From assembly GCA_003250355.1 (NCBI GenBank), contig QKGS01000060.1, positions 1 through 64,000 of the forward strand: a stretch of DNA of 64,000 nucleotides, read 5' to 3'. A model generated the notes under the pieces. That model worked only from the letters and a program-made list of their open reading frames with translations. It had not been told where the DNA came from and made no database searches. Within the stretch, counting starts at the first letter, position 1. Each line of letters begins with the position of its first letter. This DNA comes from Bacteroidota bacterium. Lineage in GTDB: Bacteria; Bacteroidota; Bacteroidia; Bacteroidales; SZUA-534. Made by a program: the position numbers and the translations under genes. Positions 17,642 through 25,265 of the stretch are shown one piece after another.

Positions 17642-18052
17642 ATGCCGAGACAGAGAAGACTAAGAAAAATAGTGGCCCCTCCAAAGTTTCAGGGGTATAA
17701 GCCATATGGAAATAACGATTATTCCACAGGTAGTATTGATTTGCTTTACGAAGAGTACGAAGCTATTAAGTTGGCTGATTACGATATGATGAAACATATT
17801 GATGCGGCAAAGTTAATGGGGGTTTCAAGGGCTACTTTTGCACGTATTTATGAAAGTGCAAGGCAAAAAATAGCTAAAGCATTTGTGGAAACAAAAGAGA
17901 TAATAGCAGTATATGGCAATGCCGAGTTCGATAAAAACTGGTATGTGTGTAATAATTGTAATTCAAGATTTACAATACCCTCAACAATTAATGAACAGAA
18001 ATGTCCTTTTGTATCTTGTTCATCCGACAATATTGAACTTATAAATAAGTAG
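17642..18052 (+). CDS. DUF134 predicted DNA-binding regulator with Cys-rich tail
   Basis: A 136-residue member of DUF134 (COG1342). The N-terminus MPRQRRLRKIVAPPKFQGYKP is the family hallmark. A sigma-70 region-4-like helix-turn-helix follows (LLYEEYEAIKLADYDMMKHIDAAKLMGVSRATFARIYESARQKIAKAF, residues 36-83). The C-terminal 40 residues carry a ribbon with Cys103/Cys106 (CNNC) and a second Cys pair in CPFVSC, suited to binding a metal or Fe-S cluster. DUF134 genes commonly sit beside NifX-type and MinD-type Fe-S genes, as here. It probably controls this operon through the twin palindromes upstream; a metal or redox signal sensed through the Cys residues is inferred. Confidence 0.85.
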   Translation: MPRQRRLRKIVAPPKFQGYKPYGNNDYSTGSIDLLYEEYEAIKLADYDMMKHIDAAKLMGVSRATFARIYESARQKIAKAFVETKEIIAVYGNAEFDKNWYVCNNCNSRFTIPSTINEQKCPFVSCSSDNIELINK

Positions 18053-18143
18053 TTGCTTAATATACTATTGTTAATGGTAATATGTAATAATATTGCTGAG
18101 TAACAATATAAAATTGATTTAGTAAGATTTTCAAATTAGAAAA

Positions 18144-18878
18144 ATGAATAAAAAAAGAGCTTCTGTAATTACAGTTATACTGTTTGCAATATTTGGAATA
18201 ATTAAGTTGTATCCTGAATTGATTTATTTACACAAATTCAAATATAATAACTACACATTTTATTCAAATTCGGCGATTGATTCAAATGCAGTAATAATTA
18301 TTAATACTACAAACAAGTTGGTATTGAATGATTTCATTGATTGTGTTCCAAATCAATATGATGTTTTTTTATGTAATTCCTACTCATTGTTTTGGTTGCA
18401 CACATTTTTAGGTCGCAAACCATCGGGAGCTTCAGATATGATTACGAATAATATTTATATAGCCAATGCTGATTGTAAAAAAAATATAGCATGTGGTTCA
18501 ATAAAGCATAAACAAATAAAAAGTAATGAACGGAGCTTAGAAAGTGTTATAGCTCACGAAACCACACATATTATGCTTCGCAATAAGCTTGGTATTAAAA
18601 ACTACCGTAAATTAGTTAAAAATGAAAATTGGAAAATTGAAGGTGTTTGTGAGTGGGTAGCGTTTAATGGCACAGAAATGAATGTAAATCAAATGATTGA
18701 GCTCATTAAATCCAAATCGTATATCAATAACCCTTGGCAAACATACCGGCTGTACCGATTTGCAGTTACATATCTGATACAAGCAAAAGGATACGGCTTG
18801 GAAGATATAATAACATATACCGATACATTTGAAGCAATATTACAAGAGCTTACTTCTATTAATAGTTACACTAAATGA
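18144..18878 (+). CDS. Membrane-anchored HExxH putative metalloprotease
   Basis: A 244-residue protein of no named family that I recognise. An N-terminal hydrophobic segment (SVITVILFAIFGIIKLYPELIYL, about 8-30) should anchor it with the body outside the cytoplasm. His138-Glu139-x-x-His142 in IAHETTHIMLRNKLG is a zincin motif, and the downstream WKIEGVCEW offers a Glu about 25 residues later as a possible third zinc ligand (gluzincin arrangement). Four Cys residues (VFLCNS, ADCKKNIACGS) might form disulfides. It lies 91 bases after the DUF134 gene and 15 before the first NifX-like gene, so it appears to be in the operon, an unusual partner for it. The peptidase role is predicted from the motif only. 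Confidence 0.6.
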   Translation: MNKKRASVITVILFAIFGIIKLYPELIYLHKFKYNNYTFYSNSAIDSNAVIIINTTNKLVLNDFIDCVPNQYDVFLCNSYSLFWLHTFLGRKPSGASDMITNNIYIANADCKKNIACGSIKHKQIKSNERSLESVIAHETTHIMLRNKLGIKNYRKLVKNENWKIEGVCEWVAFNGTEMNVNQMIELIKSKSYINNPWQTYRLYRFAVTYLIQAKGYGLEDIITYTDTFEAILQELTSINSYTK

Positions 18879-18893
18879 TAATACGATAAAAAC

Positions 18894-19208
18894 ATGAAAA
18901 CAGTAATTACATCATCGGGAAAAACCACCGATTCTGATTTTGACAAGAGATTTGGCAGGGCTGATTTTTTTTGTGTATTCGATAATGAAACAAATGAGAC
19001 TTCATTTATTGAAAATATACATAAAGATTCAAGCAATGCAGCCGGCACAAAAGCAGCTGAAGTTATGGTTGAATTAGGAGTAAGCAAAGTTATCTCGGGC
19101 GATTTTGGACCTAAGGCAAAAACAATGTTGGAAAAATTTGATATACAAATGGTAATAATTCAGGGCGATGGAGTAAAAATTAACGACCTGATAAAAAAAT
19201 TAAGTTAA
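18894..19208 (+). CDS. NifX/NifB-type (dinitrogenase Fe-Mo cofactor family) small protein 1
   Basis: A 104-residue single-domain protein of the dinitrogenase iron-molybdenum cofactor family (PF02579), with the RNase H-like fold: MKTVITSSGKTTDSDFDKRFGRADFFCVFD, then SNAAGTKAAEVMVELGVSKVISGDFGPKAKTML and a closing strand MVIIQGDGVK. Relatives bind Fe-S or mixed metal-sulfur clusters; the Desulfovibrio orange protein (ORP), which holds a Mo-Cu sulfide cluster, is one. This copy has a single Cys in the first half. It is the first of five genes spaced by 5 bases or less, followed by a second member of the same family. Confidence 0.85.
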   Translation: MKTVITSSGKTTDSDFDKRFGRADFFCVFDNETNETSFIENIHKDSSNAAGTKAAEVMVELGVSKVISGDFGPKAKTMLEKFDIQMVIIQGDGVKINDLIKKLS

Positions 19209-19213
19209 GAATT

Positions 19214-19555
19214 ATGAATAAGTTAATTGCAGTACCTGTTGATGAAGCAGGCGTACTTGATGCTCACTTTGGGCATTGTAAGTTTTTTATTTTAATAACT
19301 GTTGAAAACGGAGAGATAATAAATAAGGATAAAGTTGTACCTCCGCCTCACGAACCCGGTTTATTACCAAAGTGGTTGTCGGAAAAAGGTGTAACCGATA
19401 TTTTGGCAGGTGGTATGGGACAAAGAGCTAAAGACTTATTTGTTCAAAATAGAGTGAGTGTATTTGTTGGTGCACCTAAATTAGAAGCTGAAAAAGTTGT
19501 TCAGTCATTTTTGAAAAATGAAATAGAATTTCATGGTAACTATTGCGATCATTAA
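19214..19555 (+). CDS. NifX/NifB-type (dinitrogenase Fe-Mo cofactor family) small protein 2
   Basis: A 113-residue PF02579 protein, distinct from its neighbour: MNKLIAVPVDEAGVLDAHFGHCKFFILI, PPPHEPGLLPKWLSEKGVTDILAGGMGQRAKDLF and a C-terminal extension ending GNYCDH. The HFGHC and GNYCDH Cys/His pairs, together with the PPPHEPG loop, are features of ORP-like members and could hold a metal cluster. Its start is 5 bases after the preceding stop, and the next gene starts 2 bases after its stop. The pairing with two Fe-S MinD ATPases points to cluster assembly or cluster-dependent signalling, but no nitrogenase genes are present. Confidence 0.85.
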   Translation: MNKLIAVPVDEAGVLDAHFGHCKFFILITVENGEIINKDKVVPPPHEPGLLPKWLSEKGVTDILAGGMGQRAKDLFVQNRVSVFVGAPKLEAEKVVQSFLKNEIEFHGNYCDH

Positions 19556-19557
19556 AA

Positions 19558-20436
19558 ATGAGATACAAAATAGCAATAGCAAGCGGCAAAGGTGGAACCG
19601 GAAAAACATCGGTTGCTCTTCATATTTTTAATTTATTACAAAACAGAAAAGCCAATGTCGAATTATTCGATTTTGATGTTGAAGAGCCAAACGATTTGAT
19701 TTTTTTTCCGAATGCAAAAAAAATCAAAGAGACAATTGTAAATCAAAAAATTCCTGTTTTTATTGAACAGGAATGTACCTTTTGTGGCAAATGTGTTGAG
19801 TTTTGTGAATTTAACGCAATTTCACTAATACCCTCAGTAAAATACATATCGGTTGACACATCTTTATGTCATTCGTGTGGAGCTTGCACTCATGCTTGCA
19901 ACTACGATGCTGTATCAGAAACAAAAATGCAAATAGGTACTATAACCTCATATTCAAATGGTAATAATAGTATTACAGAAGGCAGATTAAAAATTGGTTC
20001 GGCAATGCAAACTATGGTTATTAAAGAGCTAAAAAAATATATTGATACAAATTCAACTGCAAAAATTCAAATTTTTGATTCTCCTCCCGGAACAAGTTGC
20101 TCGGTTGTTGAAACCATAATTAATACACATTATGTAGTACTGGTGGCAGAACCCACGCCATTTGGGTTACACGATTTAAAACTAATGGTAAAATTGATTA
20201 AGAAGTTAGAACTATCATATGGTGTGGTTATAAATAAAGCAGGGTTGGGTAATAATGACATATATGAATTTATAAAAGCAGAACAAATAGAAATGCTGGG
20301 AGAAATTCCTTTTAGTACAGAATTATCTAAATTATATTCTGCCGGCGATATGTTCAATAATATACCTATAGAAATACTAAATGCTTATGAGAATATCACT
20401 AAAGTGTTAATAGCAAAATTTCAGGCGTTATGTTAG
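19558..20436 (+). CDS. MinD/Mrp-superfamily ATPase with inserted ferredoxin domain 1
   Basis: A 292-residue P-loop ATPase of the MinD superfamily. The deviant Walker A is ASGKGGTGKTSVALHIF near the start. Two [4Fe-4S] motifs are inserted after the first strand-helix unit: CTFCGKCVEFCEFNAI (about 75-90) and CHSCGACTHACNYDAV (about 103-118). IFDSPPGTSCSVVE is the Walker B/switch region and VVINKAG the guanine-like loop. Proteins of this architecture occur in pairs in anaerobes, including the ATPases of the Desulfovibrio ORP complex. ATG 19558 is chosen over TTG 19543 because it follows the NifX-like stop by 2 bases and begins the canonical MRYKIAIASGKGG. It overlaps the next gene by 7 bases. 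Confidence 0.88.
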   Translation: MRYKIAIASGKGGTGKTSVALHIFNLLQNRKANVELFDFDVEEPNDLIFFPNAKKIKETIVNQKIPVFIEQECTFCGKCVEFCEFNAISLIPSVKYISVDTSLCHSCGACTHACNYDAVSETKMQIGTITSYSNGNNSITEGRLKIGSAMQTMVIKELKKYIDTNSTAKIQIFDSPPGTSCSVVETIINTHYVVLVAEPTPFGLHDLKLMVKLIKKLELSYGVVINKAGLGNNDIYEFIKAEQIEMLGEIPFSTELSKLYSAGDMFNNIPIEILNAYENITKVLIAKFQALC

Positions 20437-21296
20437 AAATAACAATTTTAAGCGGCAAAGGAGGAACTGGTAAAACTACTATTTCCGGAGCTTTAGTATC
20501 ATTAGCCGGCAACGCTATTATTTGCGACAACGATGTTGATGCTGCCGACCTTCACTTATTGTTACATCCAAAAATAAAAGAAAAACATAGTTTTTATAGC
20601 GGTTGGAATGTAACTATTGACAGTAAAAAATGTGTATCGTGCGGCAATTGCGAAAGTGTTTGCAGATTCAATGCTATCAGAAGTTTTCCCGGCGAAAACT
20701 ATGACATAAATCCATATTCATGCGAAGGTTGTCGCTTGTGTGAGCGTATGTGTCCGGTGGGAGCAATTAAATCGGAGCAGAATACTAACAATAAGTGGTA
20801 CGTATCAGATACAGAATATGGCAATATGATTCATGCCCAAATGGAACCCGGCGAAGAAAATTCTGGTAAGCTGGTATCTGAAATACGAAAAAAAGCTAAA
20901 GCGTTGGCTATTGCTAAAGAAAAAAAGTACATAATTAACGATGGTCCTCCCGGAATAGGTTGTTCAACAATTGCGTCAATTACCGGAACTAATAAGATTC
21001 TACTGGTTATTGAACCATCAAAGTCGGGGTTGCACGATGTTAAACGGCTTATTGAACTTATTGAAACATTTAAAATTGACACCTTTGCAGTTATTAACAA
21101 GTTCGATATAAACATTGAAGTGTCAGAAGATATTCAAAAATATCTGGCAGAAAAACAAATCCCACTTTTGGCAAAGATACCATTCGATAAATCAATGGTT
21201 GAGTCAATGGTATTGGGAAAGACTATAGTCGAATATAGTCCAGAATCGTATATCAGTATGCTAATCAAACAGGTTTGGAACAAAATATCAATTTAA
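20430..21296 (+). CDS. MinD/Mrp-superfamily ATPase with inserted ferredoxin domain 2
   Basis: A 288-residue paralogue of the preceding ATPase. Walker A is LSGKGGTGKTTISGALVSLA, with DNDVDAADLHLLLHP after it. Two [4Fe-4S] motifs, CVSCGNCESVCRFNAI (about 67-82) and CEGCRLCERMCPVGAI (about 97-112), are followed by NDGPPGIGCSTIASI and FAVINKFD. The pair probably forms a heterodimer that hydrolyses ATP while moving or inserting clusters for the NifX-like proteins. The start overlaps the previous stop (ATG at 20430, TAG at 20434-20436), indicating translational coupling. It differs from ParA above in having the ferredoxin insert. Confidence 0.88.
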   Translation: MLEITILSGKGGTGKTTISGALVSLAGNAIICDNDVDAADLHLLLHPKIKEKHSFYSGWNVTIDSKKCVSCGNCESVCRFNAIRSFPGENYDINPYSCEGCRLCERMCPVGAIKSEQNTNNKWYVSDTEYGNMIHAQMEPGEENSGKLVSEIRKKAKALAIAKEKKYIINDGPPGIGCSTIASITGTNKILLVIEPSKSGLHDVKRLIELIETFKIDTFAVINKFDINIEVSEDIQKYLAEKQIPLLAKIPFDKSMVESMVLGKTIVEYSPESYISMLIKQVWNKISI

Positions 21297-21297
21297 A

Positions 21298-21741
21298 ATG
21301 ATTATAAGTGAATGTAAATTACGTCCCCGATATGGCGAGGTAGACCAAATGGGATACGTATATCATGCAAATTATGTGAGTTATTGCCATCAGGCACGAA
21401 CAGAATTAATGCGCCAATTAGGAATAAATGACAGTATACTTGAAGCTCAGAACATAATGATGCCTGTAATATCATTCGATATTAAGTATAAAAAAGCAGC
21501 TCATTACGACGAAGAAATTCTAATTAAAACAACTGTTTGCGATATTCCAAAAGTTATATTATCGTTCGATTTTGCAATACTTAACTCAAGGGGTGAAATA
21601 CTCAGCACAGCTAAATCAACAGTAGCTTTTGTATATAAAGATACCCGAAAGCCAATGCGAGCTCCGAATATAGTGTCTCAAATACTAGAGAAACATATGT
21701 CTGCCGAAAATAAGAGTAAAACTAATGAACCTGTAAACTAA
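21298..21741 (+). CDS. YbgC-like hotdog-fold acyl-CoA thioesterase
   Basis: A 147-residue 4HBT-type thioesterase. The motif RYGEVDQMGYVYHANYVSYCHQART holds the catalytic Asp and His positions of the YbgC/4-hydroxybenzoyl-CoA thioesterase group, followed by the hotdog helix and strands (KYKKAAHYDEEILIKTTVCDI, GEILSTAKSTVAFV). It should hydrolyse a short-chain or aromatic acyl-CoA in the cytoplasm. Its start is 1 base after the second MinD-type stop and its stop 1 base before the next start, so it belongs to the operon despite having no obvious link to Fe-S chemistry. The substrate is unknown. Confidence 0.85.
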   Translation: MIISECKLRPRYGEVDQMGYVYHANYVSYCHQARTELMRQLGINDSILEAQNIMMPVISFDIKYKKAAHYDEEILIKTTVCDIPKVILSFDFAILNSRGEILSTAKSTVAFVYKDTRKPMRAPNIVSQILEKHMSAENKSKTNEPVN

Positions 21742-21742
21742 A

Positions 21743-22531
21743 ATGAAACTTACAATATTAACCGATAATTGTGGCGGCGATACATTTTTTGCCGAACATG
21801 GTTTATCGTACCTTATTGAACACGACGGCGAACGTATACTTTTCGATACCGGACACTCCGATGTGTTTATTAAGAATGCCCAAAAACTGGGTATAAACAT
21901 TAATAATGATATTGAAACAGTTGTACTCAGTCATGGACATTGGGATCATGCAAACGGTTTAAAATACTTATCGGGCAAAAAGCTTATAACTCATACACAA
22001 TCGTTTATGAAGAGATATCTTAAGAATGATAAAAGACGAATGCTGGGTATTGAATTATCAAAAGAAGCGATATCAAAAAAATTCGATCTTGTAACAACTG
22101 AACAACCATATAAAATAACCAACAATATAATTTTCCTTGGAAGCATACCGCGCGAAAATGATTTTGAATCGAAAACCACAATGTTTGTCGATAAAAGTGG
22201 TGAGCCCGATTTTGTTCCCGACGATTCAGCACTTGCTTTAATACAAAATAGGGAATTGATTATAATCACAGGTTGTTCGCACTCAGGTATTTGTAATATT
22301 ATAAGCTATGCGCAAAAAGTAACAGGAATTCTCGATATTAAAGCTGTAATAGGAGGGTTCCATTTGAAGCAAAACAATGAACAAACAAAAGAGACAGTGA
22401 AATTTTTGAAACAGCTTGAAGTAGAATACCTTTATCCTTCACACTGTACAGAGCTTGAAGCTTTAGTTTCTTTTTCAATTGAGTTCGGGATAAAACAGCT
22501 AAAAACAGGCCGGCAAATTGTAATATTATAA
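21743..22531 (+). CDS. Metallo-beta-lactamase-fold hydrolase (MptB/dihydropterin synthase-like subgroup)
   Basis: A 262-residue MBL-fold protein. The metal-binding motif is LSHGHWDHANGLKYL (HxHxDH, with the first positions SHGHWDH), preceded by LIEHDGERILFDTGHSDVFIKNAQKLGI and followed by ITGCSHSGICNIISYA and a C-terminal YPSHCTEL that supplies further His ligands. The N-terminus LTILTDNCGG is typical of the subgroup annotated as 7,8-dihydropterin-6-methyl-4-(beta-D-ribofuranosyl)-aminobenzene-5'-phosphate synthase, best known from methanogens, although bacterial members have unproved substrates. Last gene of the operon, with no clear terminator after it. Confidence 0.85.
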   Translation: MKLTILTDNCGGDTFFAEHGLSYLIEHDGERILFDTGHSDVFIKNAQKLGININNDIETVVLSHGHWDHANGLKYLSGKKLITHTQSFMKRYLKNDKRRMLGIELSKEAISKKFDLVTTEQPYKITNNIIFLGSIPRENDFESKTTMFVDKSGEPDFVPDDSALALIQNRELIIITGCSHSGICNIISYAQKVTGILDIKAVIGGFHLKQNNEQTKETVKFLKQLEVEYLYPSHCTELEALVSFSIEFGIKQLKTGRQIVIL

Positions 22532-22791
22532 CACGAAATATAAGAAAACTATAATTTAACATTCATAGTTGAATAAAACTAGCATATATAAAGGTTTGAT
22601 TAAGAGTATATTTTACATTTTTTAAAAAAAGATTATAGAAATATGTTTGTTTTTTTAATAAAAGACCTTAATATTGCACAGACAAATTAGTTAACGAGAG
22701 GAAAGATAAGAGTTGTAGAGATAAAACTAATCTGACATTTAAACAAGTTCATTTTATTTTATTAATTAATCTTTTATAAATTAAATTTATT

Positions 22792-23232
22792 ATGAAAATT
22801 AAATCTTTATTATCTGTAGCTGCAATAGCTGCTGTGGTATTTTTGTCTAGCTGTACTGCAATGAACAAAAGCATGAGAGAAACTAACATCCTATTAGAAC
22901 TTAAAAAGGATGATTTCACTTTATCTCAACAAGTAACTGGCGAGGCTACTGAAGTTAAAATCTTAGGAATTGACTTTGCAAGACTATTTGTTAAGAAAAC
23001 AGGTACAATTAGCGCAGCTAGCTCTGAGGCAATTTCTTTATCTTCATTACCTGTTATTGGTGCTGCATTACAAGGAAAATGTGCTATGTATGCATTGTAC
23101 GAAATGATGAATGCTAACCCTGGTTATGATGTAATTATGTACCCTCAGTATGAGAAGAAAACAACTGGTATTCCAATTATTTTCACTACTACTACTGTAA
23201 AAGCAACTGCTAAATTAGGTAAATTAAAATAA
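22792..23232 (+). CDS. Small secreted lipoprotein, DUF6567-like
   Basis: A 146-residue lipoprotein. The signal peptide MKIKSLLSVAAIAAVVFL ends in the lipobox LSSC (Cys near residue 21). The mature part has RETNILLELKKDDFTLSQQVTGEATEVKILGIDFARLF, a Ser/Ala-rich stretch, and YEMMNANPGYDVIMYPQYEKKTTGIPIIFTTTTVKATAKLGKL. This resembles the DUF6567 family of short Bacteroidetes lipoproteins, of unknown function. It should be attached to the outer membrane. A 260-base AT-rich leader precedes it and a strong terminator follows, so it is an independent gene upstream of the caspase pair. Confidence 0.75.
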   Translation: MKIKSLLSVAAIAAVVFLSSCTAMNKSMRETNILLELKKDDFTLSQQVTGEATEVKILGIDFARLFVKKTGTISAASSEAISLSSLPVIGAALQGKCAMYALYEMMNANPGYDVIMYPQYEKKTTGIPIIFTTTTVKATAKLGKLK

Positions 23233-23252
23233 TCTAATAGCAAAAGAAATAT

Positions 23253-23282
23253 AGCCGGCAAACTTAGTTTGCCGGCTTTTTT
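23253..23282 (+). terminator. Strong intrinsic terminator after the lipoprotein gene
   Basis: Perfect 11-base stem AGCCGGCAAAC (23253-23263) / GTTTGCCGGCT (23267-23277) with a TTA loop, followed by a T tract. Confidence 0.9.
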
Positions 23283-23355
23283 GTTTTTGAAAAAAATGTA
23301 ATACTATATAATATAAAAACAGTTCTTAAATCAATATCAAGAGTATTTAAATTTG

Positions 23356-23363
23356 TAACTTTG
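23356..23363 (+). promoter_or_regulatory. -7 promoter element of the first caspase gene
   Basis: TAACTTTG is an exact TAnnTTTG match, 29 bases before the ATG at 23393. No good -33 partner. Confidence 0.45.
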
Positions 23364-23392
23364 CAGTATAAAACTAAACAGACAAAAATATC

Positions 23393-25237
23393 ATGAAAAC
23401 TAAATTTATTTGCTTAAGCTCTGTATTTATAATACTATCACAAATTGCCGTTTCACAAAAGCTAGAACCAATTGGTTCTGTAACTATTAGTAATAGCCCT
23501 ATTGCTATAACTTTTACTCCGGGTGGGCAAGAATTATTAGTATCAACATCTGCTAAAGAGTTAGTTACCATTTCTGTTAAAGATTTGAAAGTAACAAATT
23601 CAAAAGCAATGCCGGCAAAAATTAAAGACCTCTCATACAGCCCTGACGGTAAGTATTTCGGTTTTTTAAGCAGTAAGCTTTATGTTTACGATGCCGCAAC
23701 CGATAAACAGTTGGGAATAAGTAAAAAAGGGGGTATGCAATCTTTTGCTTTTGTTGGCGGAGGCATAGAAGAGGCTGTTGTAACATTTCCAAAGCCGGGC
23801 AAGTTGATGATACTTGACAATAAAACTCAATCAGTTACACATGAATTTAATAATATTTACAGCTATAACATTTGGAAAGATGTTGATGTAAGCCACGACG
23901 GGCAAGAATTTCTTGTAGTCAATAATCTTGATGTTTTCGTATATGATTATATTGCAAAAGGGAACACACTGCGACGTTTTCAGAAACCAAATGATAAAGA
24001 GAAGTTTTGGCATAAAGCAAAATTTAGTCCCGACAAAAGCATTATAATGGCATTAGTTGGAATGCATTCAAAATATCCTTCGATAGAGTTTTATGACAGA
24101 GACTCAGAGAAAAAAATTGGCGACCTTCCTGTTTCAAATAGAGGCAATAAAAGCGGAGATATTGACTTTGCCATAAGTTCTGATGGAAAAAAAATAGCTG
24201 TTTGTAATTCTAAAGACAATCTTATACGCTTATGGGATATATCGTCACTTTATCAACTTACCGAACATCATAAAATGTTAGCAGAAAAGAAAAAGGCCGA
24301 AGAAGCCAAAGCTGCAGAACAGGCAAAAGCAAACGAAGCTAATGTGTCGCAACAGCAGCTTCAAACTATAATGGCAAAAATAGATGCTTTGAATAATGCT
24401 CCGGCAGCAACAGCAGCCCTTACTAAGAATAACTTATGTAAAGAAACAGATTTGGATATTCCTGTTACTGAAGAGCAACATCCATTGCGTTTTGCACTTA
24501 TTATAGGCAATGAAGATTATTCGTCGTATCAAACAGGACTTGAAAGTGAAGTTAATGTAGACTATGCGGTAAACGATGCTAAAGTATTTAAAGAATACAT
24601 GATAAAGACGCTTGGTATACCTGAAAATAATGTTACGCTTTTAGAAAATGCTACTGCCGGACAAATGAATCAAGCTCTAAGTAAGTTCAATAAAATAATA
24701 GAATATTCAAACGGACAAGCCGAAGTATTTTTTTATTATTCTGGTCATGGATTACCCGATGAAAACACAAAAGAGAGTTATATAATGCCGGTTGATGTAA
24801 GCGGTTTTACATTACAATACGCTATAAAAGTTGATGATGTGTATAAAAAACTAACCCAACACCCATCGAAAAAGGTAACAGTATTTATGGATGCTTGTTT
24901 TAGCGGAGGTTCTCGCAACGAGGGTCTTGTGGCAGTAAAAGGGGTAAAAATAGTTCCTAAAGAGGGGGTAATAAAAGGAAATATTGTAATATTTACTTCA
25001 AGCTCAGGCGATGAATCGTCGCAAGTATATAAAGAAAAGTACCATGGTATGTTTACATATCATTTATTAAAAAAGCTTAAAGAAACCAAGGGAGACATTA
25101 CATATCAGCAATTATCTGATTATTTGAATAGCAGTATTAAACTACAATCTGTAATTATTAACAATAAAGTGCAAACCCCAACAACAAATATTAGTTCTGA
25201 CATAATAGACACTTGGGGTGATTGGAAACTAAAATAA
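23393..25237 (+). CDS. Secreted caspase-family (C14) peptidase with beta-propeller domain
   Basis: A 614-residue protein. A signal peptide (MKTKFICLSSVFIILSQIAVS) leads to a WD40-like propeller at about 25-290 (SPDGKYFGFLSSKLYVYDAATDKQL and AISSDGKKIAVCNSKDNLIRLWDISSL). An Ala/Lys/Glu/Gln-rich coiled coil follows (about 295-335), then a caspase-like peptidase domain at 370-614. The catalytic dyad is intact: His452 in YYSGHGLPDE and Cys502 in FMDACFSGGSR. Family knowledge places cleavage after Lys or Arg for bacterial metacaspase-like enzymes, but specificity here is not known. It is 28 bases upstream of a second caspase gene and probably co-transcribed. The export signal argues for a periplasmic or extracellular role. 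Confidence 0.85.
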   Translation: MKTKFICLSSVFIILSQIAVSQKLEPIGSVTISNSPIAITFTPGGQELLVSTSAKELVTISVKDLKVTNSKAMPAKIKDLSYSPDGKYFGFLSSKLYVYDAATDKQLGISKKGGMQSFAFVGGGIEEAVVTFPKPGKLMILDNKTQSVTHEFNNIYSYNIWKDVDVSHDGQEFLVVNNLDVFVYDYIAKGNTLRRFQKPNDKEKFWHKAKFSPDKSIIMALVGMHSKYPSIEFYDRDSEKKIGDLPVSNRGNKSGDIDFAISSDGKKIAVCNSKDNLIRLWDISSLYQLTEHHKMLAEKKKAEEAKAAEQAKANEANVSQQQLQTIMAKIDALNNAPAATAALTKNNLCKETDLDIPVTEEQHPLRFALIIGNEDYSSYQTGLESEVNVDYAVNDAKVFKEYMIKTLGIPENNVTLLENATAGQMNQALSKFNKIIEYSNGQAEVFFYYSGHGLPDENTKESYIMPVDVSGFTLQYAIKVDDVYKKLTQHPSKKVTVFMDACFSGGSRNEGLVAVKGVKIVPKEGVIKGNIVIFTSSSGDESSQVYKEKYHGMFTYHLLKKLKETKGDITYQQLSDYLNSSIKLQSVIINNKVQTPTTNISSDIIDTWGDWKLK

Positions 25238-25265
25238 TGCTTTATCGAAAGTAAAATACATACAC

